Origin: Strigamia acuminata
Lineage: Eukaryota; Arthropoda; Chilopoda; Geophilomorpha; Linotaeniidae
Reading direction: 5' to 3'
DNA: 64,000 nucleotides
Assembly: GCA_949358305.1 (NCBI GenBank)
Contig: OX442324.1
Span: 6,205,575 to 6,269,574 of the forward strand
Below the pieces are notes generated by a model. It was given only the letters and a program-made list of their open reading frames with translations, was not told the DNA's origin and made no database searches. Positions within the stretch are counted from its first letter, which is position 1, and each line of letters opens with the position of its first letter. This document shows, one piece after another, positions 14,501 through 29,000 of the stretch. The position numbers and the translations under genes were made by a program.

Positions 14501-17500
14501 GTACTACGCTGTAAATTACTTCTAATAATGAGTTTATTGTTATTTACTTTATTTTAGCCATTCATTATTATGCCTAATACCCAAGACAGGCCATACTGCC
14601 TTTGTGGTCATGACCATGTTTAAGTTGTGCACAAACAACACATGAACTTTATGCTTTTCTTAGACCGAACACCAAATTGCTGAATAAGAAATTTTATGAT
14701 CACATGACATGAAATTAATAAACCAAAAAACAATTTATTATTTCTTTCTTTTTTAGAATCTGTTTCTATTTCCAAATGCACCTAATATTCATGAAAGTGG
14801 TAGTCTAGCCAGCCGGCTGATATCTATTTCATGGTTCAAACATAGGACCACTACAAATACAATTGCCCAACTCCCTAGAGCCTAAACAAAGTGGAAAATG
14901 AAATCCCAAATCCAAAATTCTCTTTCCATTTTATTCCTAGCCTAGTTTTTGTTTTGCTTTACTTGACTCGATTTAAATTTCAAAACAATTTGACTTGTGA
15001 ACTAACTTGCTTGCCCATATTTTAAACGAGTTTTCTTTGCACTTTTATGCCCATGGCCACAGTTAGACGCAATATATTTTCTCAGCACCCACCCTCTAAA
15101 ATTTATTTCAGAAAAATGTCTGCTTTAAACTTAAAGCTCAAAGCTTTAGCTTCAGACAAAGCAAACACTGTAAAATGCAAGAAGTCGTTAGTCGCTATTA
15201 GGGCCGATTAAGCAAAAAATAAAATCCTCAAGTCTGTAAACATAATGTAAAATTTAAATCTGCCATAAATAGATTCATTTGAATTTAGTATCAATAAATT
15301 TTAAATTTAATAGAATAATTTACGACAGAAACAATAAACACTAATACATTTTGCTGCATCTAATGTAATAGTCGTGTTTATTCTAACAACAATTGATGTA
15401 TCTTGCCAAAAACAACTGAATTTAAATTACCACCGTACCGTTTGTAAATATTATTGTTCTCCGGAGAATTTCAATGACCAAAAACACATTTTTAACGTTT
15501 CGTTATTCTTATTATTATTATTTAAACCTCAAATGGTCAGCTTTTGCTACGTGCAAAGAACAGAATGACACAAAACAAGTAAAATGTGAGATTAGTAATT
15601 AAATATTTAAAACGTGTGTTGAACATATACTAAGCTCCTAAAACGAAGGTCTTCAAAAATAAACATCATGATTTATTCACAAAAGCAAAGTGACTTTCTT
15701 CAAAGCCACGAAAACTCACGTAAGATCCAACAAAAATAGGAGAAATATTTTGCTCCAAAACAAAGAAAAGAAGAAACGAAAGAAGAAAAAAATTAAAGTG
15801 ACAAAGCCTGGCCCTAAACAGTAGTGATTGGTACACAACTTTTCCATCGAGAGGATGAATGCTTCAGATCATATCATGAAAGACACCGATGTTTCATTTC
15901 CCACATAATGTTACTCAACTTTCCTTTTAAACCTAATTGCGGTTAATTTGAATTGAAGAAATTATTTCCATCAAACTATCATTTCCTCTCATCAATTGTC
16001 ATTTAGCAAAAATAAAAACACAGCCCATTTAATAGGTCAAACACCTCTTACAGATATTTTTATAAAAAATTAAACTAAAATAATTGTAAGTAACACACCA
16101 CTGTCCCTCACTCAATCTTCTACCACTAATCTACACCGTTAGAAAAAAGAATTCCTGGTAGAATTCCTACACTTCACTAGCTGTCTCAAAATGTCATTTA
16201 GACTAATTGAGGGCTTACTCGGTCTACCTTTTCAGTCGCAGTGCACGTAGGCACGACTTTTAAACGTAAAAAAAAACAAGCTAAACCTTAAATTATAAAC
16301 ACGCTTTAGCTTAATTAAACATTTTCCATTTAAACAGCCTTTTACAACCTTGGTTGTCCAAATAGCTGTCTAAAAGTAAGTATTTAGACGCGTTTAAAGC
16401 AGATAAACCAGACTAAATGACTTTTCGGATGCAGCTAGTGAATCAAATGGATTCCTGATCGACAGGAAGCCATTTTAAAAATTTCCTGGTCACGAGGCAT
16501 CCCAGTTGAAAGAAATCTATTCGGGAGGATTCTACCCGACCCAATATTCGACACATTTGGATGCCGGGTATGTATTCATAAAATTAGCTTTGAAAATCCG
16601 TCGATGCTGAAACATAACCATAGTGGAATTCAGAAGCAAGCTATCAAAATCACTCCACATATTTTTTTCTCAAATGTAAGGAAATAAATTTCACTCTTAT
16701 CTTTGTGAATTCGAAATGAGCACTTATGAATGCAAACCAGAGCACTTTTTTCCTTCAAAAAGCATCCATCAATATTTTTTTCTCTCGTATTTCTTACCTG
16801 CGTAGACCAAATGTGAACACACTTGTCGAACGATCCACTAGCTAAAAACTTGCCATCAGGGCTAAATGCAACGCTGTACACCGGTTCTGTGTGCTTGGTC
16901 AGTGTGTGGATGCACAATCCTCGATCCACGTCCCACAAACGTACCGTCGAATCGAAAGAAGCACTGTACAAATAGAAAACAAATTAGTAAATAAAAAAAA
17001 AATAAAAATACAATAAAAATAAAAATAATAAAATAAAATAAAACCATATTCAATACAATCGAAAAACAAAGCGCTTTTGCGGGTAATTGGCGAGCAATTT
17101 CATCTCTGATCACTCCCCTTTTTCAATTCGACATCTAATCAAAGTTGTCTATGTCTCCTTATCCGAAACAATAAAAAAGAGAAGATAAAGAAACTAGAGG
17201 GAAAAAAAAAACAGAAGACAACGAAATGGCATTAGAAACTAAGCAAATAAATGTGAAAAGACTGATCAATAAAAGGAGCAGGTGGGCAACAAAGTTAGAG
17301 AGCAATTTCCCAGAGGCAAGAGAAGAACAGAAGATGATGATCAGTAGGGCGTCTTAATGTTCGCCTCATTTGTACCTGTGAATAAAGGCTCGATTCCTGT
17401 AACCAACTCTTTACAATTAGGCCCAACGACACCGTAACTCAGACGAAAGGGAGCCCCAAAGTGGGCAACAGACATAGCACCATACACTAGCGCAATTAGC

Positions 17501-20500
17501 AATAAAATTTGATGGAAGGAAAAATAATCAGAGAATGGAAACAAGCTACATGACTCTGGCTCTTCGGGGACGAATGAAGATGAGAGCACATTTTCAACAA
17601 GAGTTTGCTGATTTTAAAACGCAAAGTCATTCTGCATGAAACAAAAGACGCACGACTGTCCCCATGACGCCCGTGTAAATAAATAAATATACGAAAACAA
17701 CCGACCTAAGACGATTTCAAAGACGCACTTGAGATTTCCATTTTTCTTGTTTATCTTCCACAATTCCGGATTCACTTTTGATTAAACTATCAATTTGATT
17801 AAATCCCAATTTGCTCCTCGTCTTACATTATGTGCGTTTAGTTTCCTCCTGCAACCAACGACGACGCTCTTTACGTCACGCCCTCTAACCCACTGATTCC
17901 CAATCCTTGGTTCGTGGATCCAACTATGCATCGCCGCAGATTTTTGATGGATATTTCCACTTTAAATTGGAATGATGTCAAGCAGGCCCGTACCTACGGT
18001 ATTGTGCGCCCTTGTCTTTTTGCTCGTATTCACACTCCAAACTCAATTTATGAGAAATAAATTAATTTTCTGTTGAAAAAATATAATTTCAAACCACAAA
18101 AAATGTATTTTTAGACTAAAAATACGCTTTTGGGCAAAAAACATGCATTTTTATATAAACCAGGAGGCTCAAACACAAAATGAACAATCGGTAGGAACGT
18201 TAGTGCAACCACAACCAATAATTAAGTTTTTCTCGAGTCTTTAGTTCTTTACTTCTGAACGACATTGCAAACACAACCAGTAGTCCATCATTGCAAACCC
18301 CGGCTCCAATCCTAAAGCAACTGAAGCCACAAAACTGACTTTTATCCTGTTTGTTATAATAAATAATTTAATCAGTTGTTTTTGTGTACAACATTTGACT
18401 CAATTCACGTTGTTCCTTCAAAAAGCAGATAAGAAATAGGATAAAGGTAATCTTCGATTGCCTTAAAAAAAAGAGGTAAAAGTCATGTTGATGCCCGGCA
18501 GTTTAGATGTACAACTCCACGGCCTAATGGTATCCTGGCTCTCATGAATTATGGAGAAAACAAGAGAGCAGCGTGCGTTTCCTACTCTGTGCGTGGGAGA
18601 GGATGTGATACACTGAAGCCCATTCGAAAGGAACATTAGCACCAGCAACTAGGCTTTTCTTCTATTGATTCTTCCTCACACCAACTTTTTCTGCTTGCAA
18701 TGACCCTCCCGCCATCCCACCACTAAACTAACTAGGATCATTAAATTCCAACCATTCCGCCTTGTAAACGAAAACCCGATTTAAATATACGCACCAAAAA
18801 AAATTTTGCGCACTCAAAATTCCACACTTTATAGTTGATATTCACGCATAACTTTTCTTTTCCATTGTATAAGTTAAAACAACCATTCATTGTGCCGAGC
18901 TATTTTCCCCTTCTGAGAACACACAATTTAGAAGAAGAAAAAATGATATAAAATATAAAATCCCATAATTTCCGCAAAAAAAGCCCACAATACAGCGATA
19001 AAACGCACATTCCTTAAATACGGTGTCAAAAGCAAGTTTTAAAGCAGCAAAATTGCAGTTATCGACTGTTATCATCCATTGCCACAGTCCAACCGAGCTT
19101 CCATCGCTGTACTCGCTCTTTCTGTCGCCAGAACTGTCAAGAAATGGGAGGCAGACGACTGTTTACGAGCTGCCTATCTGCCTCGGCCAGCTATAAATCC
19201 ACGAGTAATATGCGACTCCCAAAAGACGTCGCTCCAAACTGACCAACCGTCACACATCTGCCTTGTTTCTCCAAACGCATTCCCTTCTCCAAACCCAGTA
19301 AGTGATTACAAATTTACACTCCCAAACAGGAATTCCTAATCTAAATTCAAACGTTTTACAGGCGCATGCCTGCCAACTTAAGAGAGAGAAAAGAGAAAAA
19401 GAAAGAGAGAGAGAGAGAGAGATCCATGCAATCAATCTCTCTTACACTTTGACAGCGCACCAACCAAATCGAATCCAATCAAATTACACAGCAAAATCAG
19501 ACAAACAGTACATTTTTAAAGGAAGAAGAAAAAAAAAGGGGTTGGGGGAGAAATCTGACGGGTTATTGGCATTTACGCGAGCAAATGTGTAAACCTTTCG
19601 ATCTAATATGGCATTGGTTGCCACACAACATTTGGCCATTTGGATACAAAATGCTCATGCCGTATTCATGAACGATTTCATATTTCATCATGTTTTCCAT
19701 TTTAATTTCAAACTTTATTCCATCATTTATGCATTTCACATAATCGATTGTAGCAAGCTAAGCAACATACGAAAAATAAACTCGCGCAACTAATTTAGAT
19801 AAATGTAGTAACGAACAGCTACATTTTTATCATTTATAAACTGCTGCGTAGCAACATAATTCTACTTATATGCAGATTACTCGCTCGAATACATTTCACA
19901 CCATTGCCAAAACATTTTCTAAATCATGTTTACGTTCAGCTTTAACCAAGTTACAAATTTCAAAACAGACACACAAACAAACCAAAAAAAAAAAAACAGA
20001 TCTAAAAAGTTTCAGTCAATGGTTTGCCCATGTAAGTTTTCAATTTCAATTAACTGCAATACGAGAAGCACTTTTCGACCGTTACTATTATTATAAAATG
20101 TTATTAATGCTGGAAAATTGGGTCGATGGCTTCAATTCTACGGCAGAAAAAAAACATCAATTCATTTTGCTTAAAAGCTCATATCATATTGGTTGGTCTG
20201 CTTTGATAAATCTGCAATGGCCTGAAACCTAAGCATCAATTTAGCTACCAAGACTAAAGTAGGGAGGGGAATCGTTTTGGAAATTCAATATTTGCTAATT
20301 AAAACCTTCAATTTCTTTCACTCACAAGGAAATAACGAGTTAAACAAGAGGAAACATGAGTCCACAGCGATCAACAATTTTTTCGAATAGCTCTTTGACC
20401 TTTATTACTGCGCTTGTTTAACAAACACTGCCATCTAGTTACGGTTTGCTGAATTTCAATCAATAAAACTGCAGTCGCAAACCAACACCAAATGCAAATC

Positions 20501-23500
20501 ACGACAAAATCAACAACAATAGAAATAAAATCAAATACAAATACTTTCTCTCAAACTTTTCTTCTTAATCTGTAATCAACGCTTTCATTTCTGCTCTTTT
20601 TTCCATTTTTTTTTTTTTTAGATTTTTTTTATTTTCGTGCCTTTTCGAGCGAGCCAAACATGAGTGATCTTCGCCAAAAGTGTTGACTCAACTGCTTCAA
20701 TGGATGTTGCTGACTGTGCAAGGCTGCAAACCACTACTACAGTATTTTGCCCAATGATTATTTTTTGTCTCTTTGTCGACCAGTTTACCTGCTAAACGCC
20801 ACCACCGACAAAACGTTCAAATGAAAGGCGCCAGTTGCAGCCATCAAATCAGCTCGCCGCACACACAAAATGGGAAACCATTTGGCGCCTTTTCAATTCT
20901 CGCCATGACCCGACAACTTTTTTTTCCCCTTGGCCTGTGTTGCACTCTTCCAATCCGATTTACCCCCGAAAATGTTTTGATTTTACAACAACAAAAAATT
21001 GCCATTAAAAAAAAATGAAACGAAATACAATGCGATGAATTATTTGTTCGAGAGGAAAATTTAATATTTAGAATATTAAAAGCCAAAAGCCATCTTCGAA
21101 TGTCGAATATTCAATTACTCGAAAACAAACCCAGATGATGTAAAGAGAAGAGTATTGACGTCTCGCGTTTCATCGGCGCTGAATGCAATGCCAGAATTGG
21201 CTGTAACTAAACATTTTGCCGAGTTTCAACTTACCTTGCTAACACGAGGCTCATGTTTGGGTTATTAGTGCTGGGTCCTGTGGGACTCCATTTAATCGTG
21301 TAGATTTCTTTATTGTGGGCTTGTAAATCGTGGACACAATGGTCTTGCTTCATGCTCCAAATCTGTTATTTAAAAAATAAAAATAACAAAATAAAAACTC
21401 AACAAAATTTAGTCGGTATAATAAAAATCAATAAAAAAAATTTAAATGCAAACATCATTTTTTTCTCTCCTCGTCCCAAGAGCATATTTAACGTGGTACA
21501 AATAAAGAGCAGTGAATTTCGAACATCTCGAGAGACTTGGAATGACAGCTGCCAAGAAAAAGTGTCATTCCATGCAAATTCGAGTGGACCATCAACGTGC
21601 GAAAGCAAGTGATCGTTTCCATGCAAATAAGGTAAACAAAACTAGTAAGTGATCGACGAAAACACAAATTGCGAGCAGTTTCAACTCAAATCCTCTTCGC
21701 CTTGAGTGCCTCACAATCTATTAGCAGTGAAAATCACTGCAAAATCTCAAAACCAGACACCGTGAGAGTGTCTCGAATGTGCTAATAAACGTCTAACATC
21801 GCGGGATTTACATTTAAGATGTATACTAAGAAGAGGAGAAGAAAATTCGGGCTTTGAGCGATGCGCGCGATGCGGTTGTGACAATCGATAAACGAGAATT
21901 GTTTTCAGCAGCCAGCAAACTATGGAGACGGATATCGAGCTAACCGAATTAGTGTGTTTGCTAGAGAAAACTGTAACATGTAAAGGATCAGGGGGATAAT
22001 CAGCAAGCCCAAACCCAAAGGGGTTATTGGTTCGAGGCAAGAGAGCATTGCGCACGGATGAAAATTCATTTGTAGCTCGACCGAACGAAATAATCGCTTT
22101 TGGTCGCTTCGTTCCAACTCATCCCTCAAACCGATTGCCCTGTGAGTCAATCGGGCGCGAAATAAAAATTCTTGGCACATTTTTACGGAACGGGTCAAGC
22201 TTGTGTGTCAATTGTAGAAAAACTTTTAGAATTACTAAAGTTTTTTTTCTCTCCTTTTTTTTTTTAAATCAACAATTCAGCTTGAAGCTGCACAAAGTAA
22301 ATTATTAATCAAAATTGTCTTTTATCGATTTCAATTACAATTAATGCACATTCCCAAATACTAAATAACGGATGGCCCAAATAAAACCGACAATACAAGG
22401 GGGGGGGGGGGGGGTTATTAAGAGTGTCTAAAAAAAAATATACCGCATACATTGTTGAATTAAATATACATTAATCATTAGTTGTGGGCAGTGCTTAATT
22501 AACAATTCTAGTGCAGTCTTTTCCGCTCTTTCGTTTGGTGTTTAGTTTTTGACGATCCGAGATTTCGTTCTTTAAATATTTGCAATTATAATCGATTTTT
22601 GTCTCAATTCGCCAAGTTTGATTGCACTAGTCATTCCTGAGTTTCAGATTTAGTAAAACTTTTTGAATTTCTTCGGCAGTACTTTTGTGGATTTACCGTA
22701 TTCAGATGTACCAGTGCGAGATCGTGCTAGATTTTGCTACATTTTATGTGATTTTTATCTAAAGTAAAGTGGTATAGTGCCAAAAAACGTGGTACAGGTA
22801 CAGTACCACGTTGCAATACTTTTGAAAAAGTACTGTGTACTGGTACCGCTGAAGAAATCCACAAAAGTACCACAAAATCTGAAATTCAGGAATGACTAGT
22901 GCAATCAAACTTGGCAAATTGGAACAAAAATTGATTAAAATCGCAAATATCTCGAGAACAAAAGCTTGGATCGTCAAAACATAAACACCAAACGAAAGAG
23001 CTGAAAAACTGCACCAAAAACATTAATTAAACAACACTGCCCACAACTAATAATTAACGTATACCATATTTAATTGAACGGTGTATACTGTATAGCCTAC
23101 ATTTTTTTTTAGACTCACTGTGTTGTCGGGCTGGTTTTATTTGGGCCACCCGGTATAATGAATAATTTAGAAACAAATATTACAATTTATATGAAATTGA
23201 CTAAACCGTTTATACTTTGCGCTATTTCAAATTGTAAAGTAGAACAAACGCGCAAGGCGATGAACTTTCGCATATATTTATTTATTTATCTTTATCTCTC
23301 CTTTTACTAAAGTCTTAAACGCATAGATCCCAATTGTGTAAACAAGAAAACGAACAATTCTTACGGCCTTCGTTGCAGCCGGCTCAAAACGCAAAATAAT
23401 CCCATTCACGTCTCGTACCCGACCAAACTTGCAATGTCTAGAAAATGTGAATGTATGGAGAATGGTTGGCACATAAATCAAGTCAATGGAAGGAAGCCGA

Positions 23501-24971
23501 TAAGGCCTATTCTTTTTGCTATGTATTCGGGAATAAATCACCATCAGGTTCCATTCGAGTAAAGGAAATAAAAAAGAAAGGGACCCCCTCCGCTCAACTG
23601 CAACCGAGGACAAGGTGGATGGTCGGGTCCCCTTTTGCGTGTGTCGCTGCGCTGCACCATTTTGTCGTTTTCTGCTTCGTTAAGGCATTTACTCTTGGAA
23701 ATTAAGACGACCAAATAGGATTTCCTTTCCTCTACTAATTAGAAAAAAGACAAAGAAAAGAAAAAAAAATCCTAGTTTACAATTGGATAGTCGCCTTAAT
23801 GCGTTTTCCAATGCTAAAAACACGTTGGCAAATCTCTCAGACCCTATTAAGATAACCTCACGATGCACTATGATTTGCGTGCTCACTTAACTTGTACTTA
23901 GATGCTATTGCTAACGTTTGCTTCTATAATCGCCCACTCTACGAATAAATTCAGCGTGCCTCGGCGACTATCTAAGCTCCTACACAATTTAACGCAATTT
24001 ACCTTCATTGCATTCTCCAAAAAGAAAAAGAAAAAAGAAAAACAAGATTTCTATCTGCACCAACTTGAAATTGCATTCGACTGCGGTCGTAATATTCGCA
24101 CCTCGATAAATCCATCATGTGTGGGCCAGTTTAATTGATGTTGATTAACGCAAATGTTTCAAATTATAGTTGCACAATTGGTTCGAGTGCAGCCAAACAG
24201 AACAGAAGGAAGGATTTGCTTGGGTAAAAAGCACATCATCATCACCATCACCACCCCCTCGAGAATGCGCACAAAATTTCTCGCTGGGTGTTGATAGTGC
24301 AGCCTCTACTCATCCACTAGCGGCTCTGATGAATGAAAGCACTTTACACCTGAAATAAGCATAGCGCAATGGCATTGCTAACGGAACAGGTGACAAGTGG
24401 GCCAGACTCACGAGCTGCTGCACCCATAAATCCACTCCAAAGAAGAGTTACTACGACGACCTGTGCAGCCTTAGAGACGAAAAAAAGAAAGAAAAAAAAA
24501 GAGCAAAGAGAAAAGAAGAAAGAAAGAAAAAAAAAAGTTAACTTATCTCTTTATTTTAGTCCCTTTTCCCATTGCGTATTGTAGTAATAAATAAATGAAT
24601 ACGTTTTTTTTTATTTAATAAGAAAAGGAGGAGGGGGCGAAGGAATTGCAATTGTATTCCTACATTTTCTATATACAGCTATGAAAATATAAGTTTAAAA
24701 TTTTACGTTTCGATTAAATGGAAAAGATATGAAAACAAAAATCTATGGCGCCCACAGAATCCGAATTCGCTACAACTTCATCTTTCCACTTGCAATTGGA
24801 TCGTAAAGTTGACTTTCCCTTTCCAAAACACGTCCACTCTAGTGTGTTGCAACGTAAGCAAGTGCCACATTTTTCTGCATTTTATTTTCTCCGGTTGGAA
24901 ATCAATTGCAATTCCCCACTCTTCTTCCATCATGTTACCAATGTACTATTCGCTTCATCCCAAGAAAATAT

Positions 24972-25005
<34 letters not shown>

Positions 25006-26033
25006 CTCGTAACCATAGAAACCCTATTGAATTGCACTTTCCCATTTCCCCAACCCCTACTCCAACCCATTCTCATCACTTTATTTTCCATCCAAACCTC
25101 GCAAATCGATTAATTCACATTAATATCACTTTACAATATTTACACATTCAAATTAAAACTGACACAATATTAAGTTCAGCGTCCTTACGAACCACCGCTA
25201 CGCCTTTACACTCAACATTTGTGCAAATGCAAACCCCCGTTGCCGTGGCAGCAATTAATTCCCTCCATGAGCCTTGTTTTATAGTCCGAAGAAAAGAACT
25301 CATTCCTCACAAATGGACCTAACGGTTGCAAACTTTCTCCGAGGCATCATTAAGGTAAACGAAAAAATATATAAAAAAAAGAAAAAAAAAAAAAAAGAAA
25401 AAAGAAAGAAAGAAAAAAAAACACGCTTTGCTAGGAAAAGTAAATTGCTCGCAACAGAGAGCTCGCAGTCGTGGAGAAAAATATTAAAGACCTAAGTTAG
25501 AATAAACGCCGGCGCCCTAAATAAAAATAAACAAGTAATTACATCCAAAAGTCAAATTCAGGAATACAAGTTCTAAGTGCACGCCTCGAGTTGTGGACAA
25601 TGAGGCCCAGTTTTGTGTTTGCAGATGTGTGATAGTGGAGAGCTTGTCTCGAAACTTCTGTGAAGCGCGTAATCAAACATGACAGCTTAACCCTTGAGCA
25701 AACTAGGCTGTTCCTCGCACTCCAGATAAAACCATATACCACAATTAAGCATCTTCGCATCGCTGCTTAATTCTCAACCATTTTTCTTTGAAAAAATTTC
25801 AAACCACTTTTTCCACTAAAAAAAAGTATAAGCAACATCTACTTAGAGAATCCATTTTACATGTAATAAAAAAAAAACATATATTTTATAAAACATTGTT
25901 TTTGAAATTGGTTGCTGTTGTTGCAAAGAAAAGATCGCTTAAAGTATCTAGCATCGCATTGGCTGAATTTAATCTCAAGATAAAGGGAATGAGACTATTA
26001 TTCCATCCAACTTGCACATTATCATATATTGTA

Positions 26034-26070
<37 letters not shown>

Positions 26071-29000
26071 AATATACTTTGAGATTCACTTTTTTCTTAA
26101 ATCCCAACTTGAAATGATGTTTTTAAAAAAAAAAATGAATTTCGGGGAGAAAAAAAAGTTGAGCAAACAAAATCCAGGAAAAACAGCAGGAGATGAGTGA
26201 GGGGGGGAAAAGAGGGGGTAGAACTCGAGAGCATCTGAGACGAAGGGGATTATTATGGCCAAATGGAAGAGAGAAGTTGTGTGTGCATGAGTGCGTGCCG
26301 TAATCGGCCAATTTCACGCGGCATTTGCATCGACCACAACGCACTACCCAAGTCGGTGAAGGCGGGGACGTCTCAGCCGCTGCCTCATCCGTCAACCGGA
26401 CGTGCGCTAAACGACTGTCATCTCCCAAGATGATTCCAACTCATTTTCGCACTTCTAGCCAAACAAAAATTCCATACCCCTTCATCTGCTCTCAAGCTCC
26501 CCGAGTTCCCATTTTATGCCGAATGCCAAACGAAATCGCTGCACTAAACTTAATTTCCTCTTTCCTAACCGCAGAAAAAATGGCAAACTTTTTTCCAGCT
26601 CGGCTCCTAGAAACTTTGCAGAAAAGAAATAAAAATTACATCTCGCTTTCAAGTATAAATGCTAACATCATTTAATCCTGAAAAAATATTTATGTTGGAT
26701 AAATCTGTTTCCAGTGCGCCGGTTTTGCCAACAAACTTTCTTGAAAGGTTATGAATAGATAATGTTACGATTCTTAGCAACATGTAACATTAATACACAC
26801 CTAAAGCGTTTCGAATGCATCGTCACAAATATTAATACAATTTACAGTTTAAGCGCGCATTTCGTGGAGCGAATCATCCATTTCTGAATATTTATCATCC
26901 AATTTATAAAATAAAAAAAACGGCTGTAATAAAACACCATCCCCACGAAATGCCAAAATAAATATTTAAAACAAAAAAATAATATAAATAAGTAAAATTT
27001 CGCCGGGATAAAATGTTACCAATATCTCAATTTTTCCCTCCCTCCTCTTTAAACGATTCCCATAAATTCTCCAAGCTTTACAAATAATTGAATAATAGTC
27101 TCATCTCATTCATTCCATCCGAACAGTTTACTTAAAACGAATAAAACTCGAGCAAACATTGGAAAAAAATAATCTGCTACTCTTTGTAAACAACATTTTC
27201 TTTATAAACCACAACCCAAACAATTAAAATTCAAAATTGTATAAACAATAAACTTCCAAATCTATTTGTCTATCCCCATTCAAATCGAGCACTTGTAAAT
27301 TCCTAAACAACCCTCCACGCCATCGAATTTCGCTCAAACTGAGACAAAATCCGCACACACTCGGCGCATCGTCACGCTTAACGGAGTGAGAAGAAAAGCG
27401 AAATCAAGTCACGGTTGAGGTATCGCATCAAAGGTCAAAGGTGCCATATTCCAAGCCACGGGCCAAGGTTTACATCATCTGCCAACAACTAACTTATGAT
27501 TTACTCAAAATCAACTCACTACCCCATCATTTTTTCTCTCTTTTTCACATTAAACTTTTTCTATTCCAACCTAAGCAAAATTAATTAGCAATGTTTTTCT
27601 CTTTCCCTTTTACAACATTTTCCTCGTGGGATGAGATTGACTTTCTTTTTCTCTCCCAAACTAGTGTTTCTTTTTTTTTTTTTTTAAAAGTGAAAGTGGA
27701 GAAAGTGGAGCTAAAAGAAATAGTACACCGCACTTTAAGTGTTTCTAGTGACTCTAATACAATTAGTGCAAGTATGTTATTAACTCCGCCGTTGGGCACA
27801 TTTCCTTCATTTCGCTACCCCAAATTCCCTTCATTCAAAATTCCCCGAGAGCCGAGCTGCTTTCGTCGTCTGATAACGAGAAAACCAAAAGAATTCTACG
27901 TACAAACGACTAATTTAATTGGATTCACATTTCAAATCCACTGTTCTGTTTTCAGCCTACATTGTTTTAAATCAAATTGTTTATTACTTACCAAACCAAA
28001 AAAAAAAAAAAAATCAAAAAAAAAAAAATCTAATCATAAAAATGAATTTCGGCTTGGTCACGAAAGGGTTAAGTCGTTCATAATGGGGAAATAAGCCGCG
28101 CGTGCACTCCATCAGTCGAGGAAAGGAGAGGAGAGGAGAGCAATAAGTGTGCAAATTGATTTGTAGCTTATCCAAACCCCACGAGTGGAAATTTAAACTA
28201 AACAGTAATCAATTTGCGTCGTGGAAGGCAATGTTTGCACACATCTAAGGCAAAAATTGCATTATAAAAAAATGAATTACATTATCATTTTGTAACCAAT
28301 TACCGAAGGAAAATGAGAATCGTGTTATTCTTTCGACTAAAAATTTAATATCGCCAACGGAATTTGCAGCTGATCACATAAAGCAATCTAAAAACATGCC
28401 ACTCTTAATTCCCAAACAGAAAAAAAAAGAAAGAAAAAAAAACAGTGGGGGGGGTGAGGGGGGGGGGCACTGACAACGAGGTAGTTATGCGACGCGCAAA
28501 TTAAAAAAATTACGTGCTCGCATCGATCATCAAACCTGAACCGCGCTTTAATATTCCCTTAATACCGAAAACCCATGCCAGATGGCGGCACCAATCTAAT
28601 TCAATGAAAAATTAAATCATAACATTTTACCTTCAGTGTCATGTCATCGGAACAAGAGGCCAAAAGACTTCCCTGCGGATCCCATTTAATAGCATTTACT
28701 TCGTTCTGACAAAAAACAGGAAATTAAATTGAAATCAAATATTTCCACGACGAGTCGTTCGTTATGTACTGTATGGCCTTGAAACGTCTTAATTGGTTTA
28801 TCAAGGCCCAATTTGCACACGTGAATGCATTGGTCAGTGGAGCAAGATGCAAAGCTGGTGTTTGATTGCCAATCCACATCGAGAGCGGGAGCTAAAATTT
28901 CATTGAAAAAATTTAATTAACGAATTCGGTCATTTTGAGACGCATGGAAATTGCTTTGCCTGCATGGGCGAAAAGTAATGCAACATTTTAGATCGATAAT

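Larger units (their letters stand above)
3428..16797 (-). other. TBL1 intron 11 (about 13.4 kb)
   Basis: Largest intron of the gene, near its 3' end. Open frames inside it are short and low-complexity; none reads like a protein family. Contents seen: (GA)n tracts (3817-3890, 5125-5180, 13480-13506), long T or A runs (5503-5527, 6650-6700, 7018-7090, 10515-10540), a CTGTT repeat near 6199-6220, the satellite-bearing element at 11492-11904 and inverted repeats near 14452-14580 and 16174-16441. No nested gene or RNA gene is recognised. Confidence 0.75.
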
